A stretch of 64,000 nucleotides of DNA from Onishia taeanensis (GTDB taxonomy: Bacteria; Pseudomonadota; Gammaproteobacteria; Pseudomonadales; Halomonadaceae). The notes beneath the pieces are model-generated. The model had not been told where the DNA came from. It saw nothing but the letters and a program-made list of their open reading frames with translations, and ran no database searches. The stretch lies in contig NZ_QLSX01000013.1 in the NCBI RefSeq assembly GCF_003268885.1, positions 21,135-85,134 of the forward strand. Reading direction: 5' to 3'. Shown piece after piece: positions 27,562 to 38,727 of this stretch (position 1 is its first letter; each line of letters starts with the position of its first letter). The position numbers were made by a program, and so were the translations under genes.

Positions 27562-27938
27562 GACGGCGTCTCTTCCGGTGTGGCTGAGCCGGGCTCGGGG
27601 GGCATGAAACGGCGCATCAGCAGAAGGGTGGTCAGTACGCTTGCAAGGGTGCCGCCCACTAGTGCGACCGCGACGGCAAGCCACTGGCCGGCAAAGTCGT
27701 CGGCGACGAAGAATACGCCCACCACGCCTGGCATGATCAGCATCGCCAGCAGGCCGATCAGCGGCTGGCTGGCGGCGGCGATGTCATCGAGTCGCCCGAC
27801 GCGCAGCATCAGCATGCCGGCCATCAACAGCATGCCCACCACCCCCGCCGAAACGGGAAGGCCGAGCAGCACGACCAGCGTCTCGCCGGCGAGCCAGAAC
27901 CCCGTCAGCCATAGAAACCCGCGCAGTAATGCGATCAC
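27558..27938 (-). CDS. lrgA: LrgA/CidA family holin-like protein
   Basis: 126 aa with four hydrophobic segments and the CidA/LrgA pattern (GLPVSAGVVGMLLMAGMLML, then LIMPGVVGVFFV). The best start is the GTG at 27938, preceded by a strong GAGGAGGG 5 nt upstream; the longer open frame to 28154 runs through the promoter region and lacks a ribosome site. It is the first gene of lrgAB, divergent from the class I aldolase gene. Confidence 0.85.
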   Translation of the reverse strand: MIALLRGFLWLTGFWLAGETLVVLLGLPVSAGVVGMLLMAGMLMLRVGRLDDIAAASQPLIGLLAMLIMPGVVGVFFVADDFAGQWLAVAVALVGGTLASVLTTLLLMRRFMPPEPGSATPEETPS

Positions 27939-28079
27939 CTTTCCCTCCTCAGTGTTCTGTTCCCTGGGCGGTATAATGCCTTGAGAGCGGGGAAAAATCT
28001 CTTCGCCATCCGTTGTGGGCAGCCGTGAGGGGGGCATGAGAGACGCGCCGTTGATGCCACCTGCCGGGAGATTCTTGTG

Positions 28080-28127
28080 GCGTAAAACAGAGCGTAAAAC
28101 AGGGTGTGAGAAAGGGGGTGAGAAAGT
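28080..28127 (+). repeat. 12-bp degenerate tandem repeat in the lrgA/fbaB divergent promoter region
   Basis: Four 12-bp units: GCGTAAAACAGA, GCGTAAAACAGG, GTGTGAGAAAGG, GGGTGAGAAAGT. The first two and the last two are close pairs. The array sits about 100 bp upstream of fbaB and 140 bp upstream of lrgA. Confidence 0.6.
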
Positions 28128-28225
28128 AGCGCGCGAGGCAGGCAAGAGTGACACGGGTGCTTGTGGTCGCAGTGCTGCTGGCTACCATGAAGAGGCATCC
28201 ACTTCCACTGCAAGGAGCGCATCCC

Positions 28226-29278
28226 ATGAGCGAGACCGCCAAGATTCTGGGCGATGAAGCAAGTTACCTGCTGGAGCACCGCTGCAGCGCGATTCCCCGC
28301 GAGCAGCTGCACCTGCCGGGGCCAGACTTCGTCGACCGAGTGATGATCGATAACGACCGAAGCCCTCAAGTGCTGCGCAACATGCAGGCCCTGTACAACC
28401 ACGGTCGGCTGGGCGGCACCGGCTATCTGAGCATCCTGCCCGTCGACCAGGGCATTGAGCATTCGGCCGGCGCCTCCTTTGCGCCCAACCCGCTGTACTT
28501 CGACCCGGCCAACATCGTCGAGCTGGCGATCGAAGGCGGCTGCAACGCTGTGGCCTCGACCCTGGGTGGGCTGGCCTCGGTCGCCAGGCGCTATGCCCAC
28601 AAGATTCCGCTGCTCTTGAAACTCAATCATAACGAGACCCTGACCTACCCAACCCTGCACGACCAGACGTTGTTCGCCAGCGTCGATCAGGCCCACGCCA
28701 TGGGCTGCGTGGCGGTGGGGGCGACCATCTATTTCGGTTCGCCGGAGTGTCGCCGTCAGATCGAGGAAGTCAGCGCGGCCTTCGAGCGCGCCCATGAGTT
28801 TGGCATGGTCACGGTGTTGTGGGCCTATCTGCGCAATCCGGCCTTCAAGCAGGAGGGCACCGACTACCACGTCGCCGCCGACCTGACAGGCCAGGCGATC
28901 CATCTGGCGGCGACCTTGAAGGCCGATATCGTCAAGCAGAAGCTCGCTGAGACCAACGACGGCTATCGGACGATCGGCTTTGGCCACACCCATTACAAGG
29001 TCTACAGCGAACTGACCAGCGAGCACCCCATCGACCTGGCACGCTATCAGGTAGCGAGCTGCTATCTGGGCCGCGCCGGGCTGATCAACTCCGGCGGCGC
29101 CTCGGGTGGCGAAAGCGATATGGCACAGGCGGTGCGCACCGCGGTGATCAACAAGCGCGGCGGCGGCATGGGGCTGATCTCCGGGCGCAAGGCCTTCCAG
29201 AAGCCAATGGCCGAAGGCGTTCAGCTGCTCAACGCCATTCAGGACGTCTATCTGGACCCCGAGGTCACCATTGCCTGA
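28226..29278 (+). CDS. fbaB: Fructose-bisphosphate aldolase class I (FbaB/DhnA type)
   Basis: 350 aa. The DhnA-type barrel is recognised by [18 protein letters not shown], the lysine region [13 protein letters not shown] that may supply the Schiff-base lysine, and [35 protein letters not shown] for phosphate binding. It catalyses the same reaction as class II fba without metal. The ATG at 28226 has AAGGAG 9 nt upstream; the longer frame from 28148 is rejected. It is alone on the plus strand and ends at a bidirectional terminator shared with tkt. Confidence 0.9.
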   Translation: MSETAKILGDEASYLLEHRCSAIPREQLHLPGPDFVDRVMIDNDRSPQVLRNMQALYNHGRLGGTGYLSILPVDQGIEHSAGASFAPNPLYFDPANIVELAIEGGCNAVASTLGGLASVARRYAHKIPLLLKLNHNETLTYPTLHDQTLFASVDQAHAMGCVAVGATIYFGSPECRRQIEEVSAAFERAHEFGMVTVLWAYLRNPAFKQEGTDYHVAADLTGQAIHLAATLKADIVKQKLAETNDGYRTIGFGHTHYKVYSELTSEHPIDLARYQVASCYLGRAGLINSGGASGGESDMAQAVRTAVINKRGGGMGLISGRKAFQKPMAEGVQLLNAIQDVYLDPEVTIA

Positions 29279-29345
29279 CGCGCATTGCTTTTTGACACGG
29301 GGCCGCTAAGCAGCTCTGTTGAACGGAGCCGATGTGGGCGACAAA

Positions 29346-29371
29346 AAGGGCACGGCGGTTGCCGTGCCCTT
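29346..29371. terminator. Bidirectional terminator between fbaB and tkt
   Basis: An 11-bp stem, AAGGGCACGGC / GCCGTGCCCTT, with a GGTT loop. It is preceded by an A-run and followed by TTCTT, as expected for use by both convergent genes. Confidence 0.85.
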
Positions 29372-29434
29372 CTTCGTTGTCATCCCGGGCGTTGCTACCG
29401 CGGGTGCCTCTGCTGTCGCGACGCCCCGCTTGCC

Positions 29435-31438
<2,004 letters not shown>

Positions 31439-31738
31439 TGACAAGCTCCTCGCCTGCGGCAATTAGGCAGTGCCCGGGTGGCTCCGCGCGGCAGGGCGGG
31501 CGACTCGAGCATGATGGCGGAATGGCACCGCGGCATGCGGCACGCTGGATTCAGGGGACGTATTGTCGCCGAGAAGGGCGCAACCATCAATTGCCGCGCC
31601 TCGTGGGGCTTCTAGGAACCGATGACTGCTCTGGTGTAGAATCGCCGCCCTGAGGCCCTTTGGCCCGTCGCGTGTCGCGTCTGCCACCCAGGAAGGCAGT
31701 CGGCGATGCAGCTTCAGCCGCCGTGCTGTGCCCCCCAC
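31439..31738. other. tkt/metK divergent intergenic region
   Basis: About 300 bp with no convincing gene. A TAGAAT -10-like hexamer at 31637-31642 faces metK, but its -35 is poor. I saw no structure matching a known SAM or SAH riboswitch. The region ends in the tandem duplication at 31739-31766. Confidence 0.5.
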
Positions 31739-31766
31739 GCCGTTATTGATAGGCCGTTATTGATAG
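31739..31766 (+). repeat. Exact 14-bp tandem duplication before metK
   Basis: GCCGTTATTGATAG occurs twice in perfect tandem, ending 15 bp before the metK ATG and directly next to its AGGGTCGAGG ribosome-site region. Confidence 0.9.
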
Positions 31767-31781
31767 AGGGTCGAGGACGCC

Positions 31782-33002
31782 ATGAGCGAATACTCCCTGT
31801 TTACTTCCGAGTCCGTGTCCGAAGGGCATCCGGACAAGATCGCCGACCAGATTTCCGATGCGGTGCTGGACGCCATCATCGCCCGCGACAAGCAGGCGCG
31901 CGTGGCATGCGAGACCCTGGTGAAAACCGGTGTGGCCATCGTCGCCGGCGAGATTTCCACCTCGGCGTGGGTCGATCTCGAGGAACTGGTACGCCAGGTC
32001 ATCCTGGACATCGGCTATACTTCCTCCGACGTCGGCTTCGACGGCGAAACCTGTGGCGTGCTCAACCTGATCGGCAAGCAGAGCGTCGATATCGCCCAGG
32101 GTGTCGATCGCAGCAAGCCTGAAGATCAGGGTGCTGGCGACCAGGGGCTGATGTTCGGCTATGCTACCAACGAAACCGACTCCTTCATGCCGGCACCGAT
32201 CCACTACTCGCATCGGCTGGTCGAGCGTCAGGCAGAGCTGCGTAAGAGCGGCATGCTGCCTTGGCTGCGCCCGGACGCCAAGAGCCAGGTCACCTTCCGC
32301 TACGGTGACGATGGTAAGCCGGTGGCCGTCGACGCGGTGGTGCTCTCGACCCAGCATGACCCGGAAATCGATCAGAGCGACCTGCGCAAGATGGTCAAGC
32401 GCGAGATCATCGAGCAGGTGCTGCCCGCCGAGTGGCTGACCGACAGTACCCAGTACCATATCAACCCGACCGGCAAGTTCGTGATCGGCGGCCCGGTGGG
32501 TGACTGTGGCCTGACCGGCCGCAAGATCATCGTCGACACCTACGGCGGCATGGCCCGCCACGGTGGCGGCGCCTTCTCCGGTAAGGACCCGTCCAAGGTC
32601 GACCGCAGTGCCGCCTATGCCGGCCGCTACGTGGCCAAGAACCTGGTCGCTGCCGGGCTTGCCGACAAATGCGAGATCCAGGTCTCCTACGCCATCGGCG
32701 TGGCCGAGCCGACCTCGGTGTCGGTCAACACCTTCGGCACCGGCAAGATCAGCGATGCCAAGCTCATCGAGCTGGTGCGCGAGCATTTCGACCTGCGCCC
32801 GAATGCCATCACTCGCATGCTCGACCTGCTGCATCCGATGTATCAGCTGACCGCGGCCTATGGTCACTTCGGCCGCGAGCCGTTCGAGACCAGCTATCAG
32901 TGGACCGACGTCAACGGCGAACTACAGACCGAGACCTTCACGGCCTTCCCCTGGGAGAAGACCGACAAGGTCGAGGCCCTCAAGCGCTCCGCCGGCGTTT
33001 AA
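31782..33002 (+). CDS. metK: S-adenosylmethionine synthetase
   Basis: 406 aa, slightly longer than E. coli MetK. Motifs include [24 protein letters not shown] at the N-terminus, the DQGLMFGYA adenine-region motif, and the P-loop-like [19 protein letters not shown]. It makes SAM from methionine and ATP and is the first of the methyl-cycle genes (metK, ahcY, metF) on this strand. A GAGG precedes the ATG, with an exact 14-bp duplication just upstream. A terminator follows. Confidence 0.97.
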   Translation: MSEYSLFTSESVSEGHPDKIADQISDAVLDAIIARDKQARVACETLVKTGVAIVAGEISTSAWVDLEELVRQVILDIGYTSSDVGFDGETCGVLNLIGKQSVDIAQGVDRSKPEDQGAGDQGLMFGYATNETDSFMPAPIHYSHRLVERQAELRKSGMLPWLRPDAKSQVTFRYGDDGKPVAVDAVVLSTQHDPEIDQSDLRKMVKREIIEQVLPAEWLTDSTQYHINPTGKFVIGGPVGDCGLTGRKIIVDTYGGMARHGGGAFSGKDPSKVDRSAAYAGRYVAKNLVAAGLADKCEIQVSYAIGVAEPTSVSVNTFGTGKISDAKLIELVREHFDLRPNAITRMLDLLHPMYQLTAAYGHFGREPFETSYQWTDVNGELQTETFTAFPWEKTDKVEALKRSAGV

Positions 33003-33028
33003 GCCAGTGCTGGTAGGCCGGTTTGATG

Positions 33029-33055
33029 GGACCCGCTTCGGCGGGTCCTGTTGTT
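33029..33055 (+). terminator. Terminator after metK
   Basis: GGACCCGC-TTCG-GCGGGTCC forms an 8-bp stem with a stable TTCG tetraloop, followed by TGTTGTTT, 26 bp past the stop codon. Confidence 0.85.
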
Positions 33056-33068
33056 TATGATTCTGTTG

Positions 33069-33113
33069 TTCATGACCACGTAGCTCATGACCAAGTAGCT
33101 CATGGTCAATTAG
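33069..33113 (+). repeat. Three 15-bp tandem repeats downstream of metK
   Basis: Three consecutive 15-bp units (TTCATGACCACGTAG, CTCATGACCAAGTAG, CTCATGGTCAATTAG) each end in TAG and contain TCATG. They lie after the metK terminator and upstream of the antiporter gene. Confidence 0.85.
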
Positions 33114-33211
33114 TGCGTGGCTACCTGCATGTGGCCACATGTTTGTGGCTTGGCCACCCCAGGCCGCTCCACCCTCGCTAGTATGTTGTCATTCGCCAAG
33201 GATGCGCCTGA

Positions 33212-34459
33212 ATGCTCAATCTTGCTGCACTCTTCATCACGCTCACTGCGCTGTGCATGTGGTTCAACCAGCGGGTGCTGCGCCTACCCCCCACCATCGG
33301 GGTGATGGCGATCGCCCTGGCGATGTCGTTGATGGTCATCGCGCTCGATCATGTGACGGTGACCACGGTATTCGCCCAGGCCGCCGAGACCTGGCTTGAG
33401 CGCATCGACTTCAACGTGCTGCTGATGGACGGCATGCTCTCGCTGCTGCTGTTTGCCGGCGCCCTGCACGTCGATCTCTCGAAGCTTCACCACTACCGAG
33501 TCTCGATCGGTTTGCTGGCGACACTCGGGGTGCTGGTCTCCACCGTGGTGATCGGCAGTGCGGCCTGGTGGCTGTTCCTGCAGGCTGGCCTGGCGGTGCC
33601 TTATCCCTTCTGCCTGGTCTTCGGCGCGCTGATCTCGCCGACCGACCCCATCGCGGTGCTCGGCATCATGCGCAACGCCGGCGCCCCGGTCGACATGGAG
33701 ATTCGCATCGTCGGCGAGTCGCTGTTCAATGACGGGGTAGCGGTGGTGGTGTTCACCGCGCTGCTGGGGGTAGCCACCACCTCCGGCGGCGAGGGCATCG
33801 ACATCGGGCATCTGGGACTCCTGTTCATCGAGGAAGCCGGTGGTGGCATCCTGCTCGGCCTGGCCCTCGGTGGCCTGGTCTATCGGCTGATGAACAGCAT
33901 CAATCAGTATCAGGTCGAGGTGATGCTGAGCCTGGCGCTGGTGGTCGGCGGCTACGCCTTGGCGTCGTCTCTGCATCTCTCGGGGCCGATCGCGATGGTG
34001 GTGGCCGGCCTGATCATCGGTAACATGGCACGCAACGGCGCCATGTCAGAGAGCACTCGCCGCTACCTGGATGCCTTCTGGGAGCTGATCGATGAGATCC
34101 TCAACGCCGTGCTGTTCGTGCTGATTGGCCTCGAGCTGGTGCTGATGCCGCTGAGCGTCGAGGTGGTCGGCATTGCGCTGGCGCTGGTGGCGGTGATTCT
34201 GGTGTCGCGTTTCCTGATCATCGGCGTGCCGCTCAGGCTGCTGTCGAGCCGCCATGACTTTCGTGCCGGCACTACCCGCGTGCTGACCTGGGGTGGGCTG
34301 CGTGGCGGTATCTCGGTGGCCCTGGCGCTGTCGCTGCCCGACGGCGAGATCCGCAACACCCTGGTGGTCACCACCTACGTGATCGTGCTGTTCTCGATCC
34401 TCGTTCAGGGTCTGACCATCGGCCGGCTGGTTCGGCATGTATTGAAGGCGCCGCGCTAG
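33212..34459 (+). CDS. Na+/H+ antiporter, CPA1 (NhaP) family
   Basis: 415 aa with about 12 membrane segments. CPA1 features include FGALISPTDPIAVLGIMR, GESLFNDGVAVVVF with the conserved ND ion-binding pair, and a C-terminal TWGGLRGGISVALALSLP. It should exchange cytoplasmic Na+ for H+ in the inner membrane, fitting a halophilic life. There is no cytoplasmic TrkA-type tail. It stands between metK and ahcY but has no functional link to the methyl cycle. Confidence 0.9.
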   Translation: MLNLAALFITLTALCMWFNQRVLRLPPTIGVMAIALAMSLMVIALDHVTVTTVFAQAAETWLERIDFNVLLMDGMLSLLLFAGALHVDLSKLHHYRVSIGLLATLGVLVSTVVIGSAAWWLFLQAGLAVPYPFCLVFGALISPTDPIAVLGIMRNAGAPVDMEIRIVGESLFNDGVAVVVFTALLGVATTSGGEGIDIGHLGLLFIEEAGGGILLGLALGGLVYRLMNSINQYQVEVMLSLALVVGGYALASSLHLSGPIAMVVAGLIIGNMARNGAMSESTRRYLDAFWELIDEILNAVLFVLIGLELVLMPLSVEVVGIALALVAVILVSRFLIIGVPLRLLSSRHDFRAGTTRVLTWGGLRGGISVALALSLPDGEIRNTLVVTTYVIVLFSILVQGLTIGRLVRHVLKAPR

Positions 34460-34697
34460 GCTTTGTAGGAAAACTACCTGCGCTCGGCAATACGGCGTTA
34501 AAAATTTGCTGGAGCGCCAGCCCGGTCAAAATGCTCATTTACACCACGTAAACTGGAGCGCCAGCCCGGTCCGCTTTTTCGCCAATTTTTGCCTTGTCTT
34601 GCCTTCGCTCGCTGACTTTTCGCACAAACCCTAGGTGCCTTGGTTGGGCATCCAAGGCGCTCGGTCGGCGTGGTGAGAGTCGGGTAAGCCTCCTATA
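34460..34697. other. Intergenic region after the antiporter gene with a 19-bp direct repeat
   Basis: CTGGAGCGCCAGCCCGGTC occurs exactly twice, at 34509-34527 and 34553-34571, separated by 25 bp that include TTTAC-ACCAC-GTAAA, a perfect 5-bp inverted repeat. Each copy contains the CTGG-AGCG-CCAG dyad. T-rich stretches follow (CTTTTTCGCCAATTTTTGCC). No gene is evident. It may be a dispersed intergenic element or a terminator region for the antiporter gene. Confidence 0.6.
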
Positions 34698-34755
34698 TTA
34701 GGTGGCAGTACCGGTTGTTAGGTGCCCGTACCGCTGTCAGGTATCAGTACCCTCT
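34698..34755 (+). repeat. Three 19-20 bp tandem repeats with internal dyads upstream of ahcY
   Basis: Units at 34698-34717, 34718-34736 and 34737-34755 share TTAGGT....GTACCG. Each contains a dyad GGTR-NNNN-TACC (GGTGGCAGTACC, GGTGCCCGTACC, GGTATCAGTACC). The spacing of about two helical turns and the position 23-80 bp upstream of the ahcY ATG suggest regulator binding sites, but they could instead be another intergenic repeat array. Confidence 0.7.
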
Positions 34756-34778
34756 CGCTTCGTTGACTGAGGTGTTGC

Positions 34779-36188
34779 ATGAATCGACCCGCCATGTCCG
34801 CTGTACCGGCCGGTGACCACAAGGTCGCCGATTCCTCCCTGGCCGACTGGGGCCGCCGCGAGATTCGCATCGCCGAGACCGAGATGCCGGCGCTGATGAA
34901 GATCCGCGAGAAGTACCGTGGTGCCCGGCCGCTGGCAGGTGCGCGAATCAGCGGCTGCATCCATATGACCATCCAGACCGCGGTGCTGATCGAGACCCTG
35001 GTCGTGCTGGGGGCCAGCGTGCGCTGGTCGTCCTGCAACATCTTCTCGACCCAGGATCATGCCGCCGCCGCGGTGGCCGCGGCGGGCATTCCGGTGTTCG
35101 CCTGGAAGGGCGAGACCGAAGAAGAGTTCTGGTGGTGCATCGAACAGACCGTCGAGGGCCCGGATGGCTGGGTACCGAACCTGGTACTCGACGACGGCGG
35201 CGATCTGACCGCGCTGCTGCATGAGCAACGCCCCGAGCTCCTTGAGCAGATTCACGGCATCTCGGAGGAGACCACCACCGGGGTGCATCGCCTGCACGAG
35301 ATGCTGCGCGATGGCCGGCTCAAGGTGCCGGCCATCAACGTCAACGACGCCGTCACCAAGTCGAAGAACGACAACAAGTACGGCTGTCGTCATTCCCTGT
35401 CGGATGCCATCAAGCGCGGCCTCGACCACCTGCTGGCCGGGAAGCAGGCGCTGGTGGTGGGCTATGGCGATGTCGGCAAGGGCTCGGCGGCCTCGCTGCG
35501 CCAGGAAGGCATGATCGTCAAGATCGCGGAGATCGACCCGATCTGCGCCATGCAGGCCTGCATGGACGGCTTCGAAGTGGTATCGCCCTACCTCGAGGGG
35601 CATAACGGTGGCGCGGCCAGCATCGATGCGGCCCTGCTCGGCAAGATCGACCTGGTGGTCACCGCCACCGGCAACATCGACGCCTGCGATCCGTCGATGC
35701 TGAAGGCCCTCAAGAAGGGGGCGGTGGTGTGCAACATCGGCCACTTCGATAGCGAGATCGATACCGCCTATATGCGCCGCCAGTGGCATTGGGAAGAGAT
35801 CAAGCCGCAGGTCCACAAGGTCTACCGTGACAGCGATCCGGGCGACTTCGATCCCGAGAGCGACGATTACCTGCTGCTGCTCGCCGAGGGCCGCTTGGTC
35901 AACCTGGGCAACGCCACCGGCCATCCGTCGCGGATCATGGATGGCTCCTTCGCCAACCAGGTGCTGGCGCAGATTCATCTTTTCGCGGGCCGTTTCGCCG
36001 ACCTGCCGATAGACGAGCGCGCCGCCGCCCTGACACTTTCCGTGCTGCCTCGCCACCTGGACGAAGAGGTCGCCCGCTACATGGTCGAAGGTTTTGGCGG
36101 GGTGATCACGCGCATGACCCAGGCGCAGGCAGACTATCTGGGGCTTGACGCAGAGGGCCCCTTCAAGCCGGATAGCTATCGCTACTAG
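34779..36188 (+). CDS. ahcY: Adenosylhomocysteinase (SAH hydrolase)
   Basis: 469 aa. Key segments are [36 protein letters not shown], the NAD-binding [16 protein letters not shown] and the C-terminal [16 protein letters not shown] ending KPDSYRY. It hydrolyses S-adenosylhomocysteine to adenosine and homocysteine and so relieves inhibition of methyltransferases. Three tandem dyads sit just upstream of the start. In many relatives metF follows ahcY closely; here a 4.8-kb cassette separates them. Confidence 0.97.
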   Translation: MNRPAMSAVPAGDHKVADSSLADWGRREIRIAETEMPALMKIREKYRGARPLAGARISGCIHMTIQTAVLIETLVVLGASVRWSSCNIFSTQDHAAAAVAAAGIPVFAWKGETEEEFWWCIEQTVEGPDGWVPNLVLDDGGDLTALLHEQRPELLEQIHGISEETTTGVHRLHEMLRDGRLKVPAINVNDAVTKSKNDNKYGCRHSLSDAIKRGLDHLLAGKQALVVGYGDVGKGSAASLRQEGMIVKIAEIDPICAMQACMDGFEVVSPYLEGHNGGAASIDAALLGKIDLVVTATGNIDACDPSMLKALKKGAVVCNIGHFDSEIDTAYMRRQWHWEEIKPQVHKVYRDSDPGDFDPESDDYLLLLAEGRLVNLGNATGHPSRIMDGSFANQVLAQIHLFAGRFADLPIDERAAALTLSVLPRHLDEEVARYMVEGFGGVITRMTQAQADYLGLDAEGPFKPDSYRY

Positions 36189-36265
36189 CCACGTTCGAGG
36201 GGCTCGTCTTCGCCGCAGGCGTCGTCGGCTGCCGGCCATTGATTCCCAGCCAAGGAGCGACCCAG

Positions 36266-36928
36266 ATGACCACACCCGTGCATATCGTCGGCCCCCAATT
36301 CAGTAATTTCGTGCGCAGCGTTCAGCTGTGCTGCGAGGAGAAGGGCATTCCCTACAGCCTGGGTGCCGAGATCGAAGGCCGCCCCATGGCACTGCACTCA
36401 TCCGAGCACTATGCCCTGCATCCTTTCGGCAAGGTGCCCATCCTGCTGCATGGCGAGCGGCGCCTGATCGAGACGCCGAGCATCTGCCGTTATCTGGATG
36501 CGGCCTTCGAGGGGCCCGCCCTGCAGCCGGAGTCGACCTGGCAGCGGGCGCAAGTCGACCAGTGGACCGGGATGCTCGCCCTCTACGTGGATCAGGCCCT
36601 GGTACGTCGCTACCTGCTGGAATTCGTGTTTCCCAAGGGTGAGGGCGGGGCCGTCCGCGAGGATGCGGTGGCGGCGGCTCAACCGGAGGTGGTGCGTCTG
36701 CTTGGCTTGCTGGAGCAGCAGCTGGCCCAGGGCGACTACCTGGTCGGTGATGACTTTACGATCGCCGATGCCATTGCCGCGCCGATGCTCGACTATCTGG
36801 CCGGCATGCCTTCCGCTAAAGATTTCCTGGCCGAGACGCCTCGCCTGATGGCGTATATCGAGCGGCTACGGGCCAGGCCTGCTGCGGCCAGGGTGCTGGT
36901 GGCGCCGGACCTGGGGCGCACTGCCTAG
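36266..36928 (+). CDS. Glutathione S-transferase family protein
   Basis: 220 aa, the usual GST length. The N-terminal thioredoxin-like domain ends with the glutathione-binding segment FGKVPILLHGERRLIETPSICRYLDAAF (the ES/TS pattern). The C-terminal helical domain carries LVGDDFTIADAIAAPMLDYLAGMP, the N-capping motif of GSTs. AAGGAG lies 9 nt before the ATG. It could detoxify electrophiles; the substrate is unknown. First gene of the cassette between ahcY and metF. Confidence 0.88.
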   Translation: MTTPVHIVGPQFSNFVRSVQLCCEEKGIPYSLGAEIEGRPMALHSSEHYALHPFGKVPILLHGERRLIETPSICRYLDAAFEGPALQPESTWQRAQVDQWTGMLALYVDQALVRRYLLEFVFPKGEGGAVREDAVAAAQPEVVRLLGLLEQQLAQGDYLVGDDFTIADAIAAPMLDYLAGMPSAKDFLAETPRLMAYIERLRARPAAARVLVAPDLGRTA

Positions 36929-37048
36929 TCGCCCTGCTTCAGGGTCATATCCAGGCGCTGCCGGACTGTCACGGTATCGTCACCGCGGCGCCATGGAGGC
37001 GTCATGGCGAGGCCTCATTGTTGAGGGGCGTTCGAAGGAGGCCGCCCC

Positions 37049-37860
37049 ATGACTACCCCGCCGATTGCCTTGACCGACTCCCGTACCCTGTTCATTTCTG
37101 ACCTGCACATGGGCACGCCGGACTGCCAGGCCGCACTTCTCGATAGCCTGCTGCGCCGGGTGCGCCCCAGAAGGCTCTATCTGGTTGGTGACATCATTGA
37201 TCTGATCGCCATGCGCAAACGCGCGGTGCTGCCCACCGCCCAACAGCGTCTGGTGGCGCGCGTGCTTCGCCTGGCCCGCGGTGGATGCGAGGTCATCTAC
37301 ATCCCCGGCAACCACGATGCCACCCTGCGCCAGCTGTGTGGTCTCAAGCTCTACAACGTGCGTATCGAGCGGCGCATGATCCACGTCACGGCCGACAACC
37401 GGCGTCTGCTGGTCAGCCACGGTGACGAGTTCGATACCCATGTGCGCATGGCGCCCTGGCTGATGGCACTCGGCGATGGCATGCACCAGTTCGTGCTGTC
37501 GCTGAACCGCTGGTGCAATCACGGGCGCCGTCTGCTGGGGATGCCCTACTGGTCGCTGCCTTGAAAAACCAGGTGGGTGCGGCGCGCCGCTACGTCGAGC
37601 AGTTCGAACAGGCGGCCCTGCATCAGGCCGCTCGAGAAGGCCTCGATGGCTATATCGGTGGTCATATCCACAAGGCCGGCTTCGCCACCGGTCCGGGCGT
37701 GCTGTACTGCAACGACGGAGATTGGGTCGAGCACTGCACGGCCCTGATGGAAGACAGTGAAGGCCGGCTCAGCCTGATCGACTGGCAAGGGCGGGTGATC
37801 GACCTGGAGCCGGCCGTTGAGCCGCGACCCATGGCAGAGGCGTCGTTGGCCGGGGCCTGA
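37049..37860 (+). pseudogene. UDP-2,3-diacylglucosamine diphosphatase-like metallophosphoesterase, frameshifted
   Basis: Two frames make one protein. The first (37049-37564) holds LFISDLHMG, LVGDIIDL, IPGNHDA and LLVSHGDEFD, the LpxH-like calcineurin metal ligands, and stops after GMPYWSLP. The second, read from about 37558, continues LKNQVGAARRYVEQFEQ and supplies the last ligand motif YIGGHIHKAGF. Joining them needs a -1 shift near 37558-37563, most simply loss of one base in CTGCCTTG. All other motifs are intact, so the lesion is recent, a sequencing error or, less likely, programmed. GGAGG precedes the ATG. Confidence 0.8.
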
Positions 37861-37968
37861 TCACCCGGCGCTCTCTTCTGGGGCTGTTGCTACTGTCCAT
37901 CTTGCTCCTGTCCATTGAACAGCCTTGTACGTTGCCGGGGGTGTGCTTCAATGGGGCAGGAGGTTTTC

Positions 37969-38727
37969 ATGACCGTCACCGATCCCCCTGTGTCTCCCCT
38001 TATCGCCGTGCGCTCCTATCCGGATCGCGTGCTCAGCGACCGCCATGGCTATCACCAACTGCTGCTCGGGCTCGAAGGCGGGGTCGAGCTGGAAGTGGCC
38101 GGCCGTGGCCGCCGCGTCGAGCCCGGGGTGCTGGTGCCGATTCCCGCAGGGGAGACCCATTATTACCTGGCGCCGCGGGACAACCACACCCTGGTGGTCG
38201 ACCTGCCGCAGGCCTGGTGTGAAACGCTCGCCCTGGGCATTGGGCTCGCGCCCGATGCGCGTCGCCTGCCTCCGGCGCTGATGGCAAGCGCTAGACAACT
38301 CGAGGAAGGTGATTCGACGGCCCTGGCCGCCTGGCTGAGCAGTGCGATGAGGGTGCCGGCGCACACGGCCGGCGAGCCGCGACTGCGTTTGCTGCGCCTG
38401 CTGCCCGAGATCGAGGCCGATCTGGCCCGGCGCTGGCGGGTCCGGGACTGGGCGGCCCGCTGTCACCTGGCCGAGGCGGCCTTTGCCCGCCAGTTTCATG
38501 CCCTGACCGGCCGCTCACCTCATGCCTGGCTGGTCGAGCGGCGCCTCGCCAAGGCCATGACGCTGATGGCCGAGACCTCCGCCAGTATCACCGAGATCGC
38601 CCTGGCCTGCGGCTTTGGCGATACCGCCCACTTCTCACGCACCTTCCGCGAGCGACATGGCCTATCGCCGCGGGGCTGGCGGCAGGCTCAGCCCATCGCC
38701 ACCAGCGCCAGCAAGCCTTCCAGATAG
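37969..38727 (+). CDS. AraC-family transcriptional regulator
   Basis: 252 aa. An N-terminal cupin-like sensor (LGLEGGVELEVAGRGRRVEPGVLVPIPAGETHYYLA) is followed by the two-HTH AraC domain: RDWAARCHLAEAAFARQFHALTGRSPHAWLVERRLAKAMTLM and SASITEIALACGFGDTAHFSRTFRERHGLSP. The ATG at 37969 has AGGAGG 6 nt upstream. Its last 40 bp overlap the end of the convergent AEC transporter gene. By position it may regulate the AEC transporter or the EamA exporter; no operator was identified. Confidence 0.88.
   Translation: MTVTDPPVSPLIAVRSYPDRVLSDRHGYHQLLLGLEGGVELEVAGRGRRVEPGVLVPIPAGETHYYLAPRDNHTLVVDLPQAWCETLALGIGLAPDARRLPPALMASARQLEEGDSTALAAWLSSAMRVPAHTAGEPRLRLLRLLPEIEADLARRWRVRDWAARCHLAEAAFARQFHALTGRSPHAWLVERRLAKAMTLMAETSASITEIALACGFGDTAHFSRTFRERHGLSPRGWRQAQPIATSASKPSR

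Noticed and set aside
31439..31781. SAM or SAH riboswitch upstream of metK (and likewise ahcY and metF)
   Set aside because: No conserved core of a known SAM or SAH riboswitch class could be recognised in the three leaders; covariance-model search would settle it.
34737..36275. 512-aa minus-strand frame opposite ahcY
   Set aside because: No recognisable domain; ahcY is intact.
37549..37566. Programmed -1 frameshift in the phosphoesterase gene
   Set aside because: No X-XXY-YYZ slippery heptamer lies at the break; the local sequence CTGCCTTGAAAAA does not place one in the right frame.
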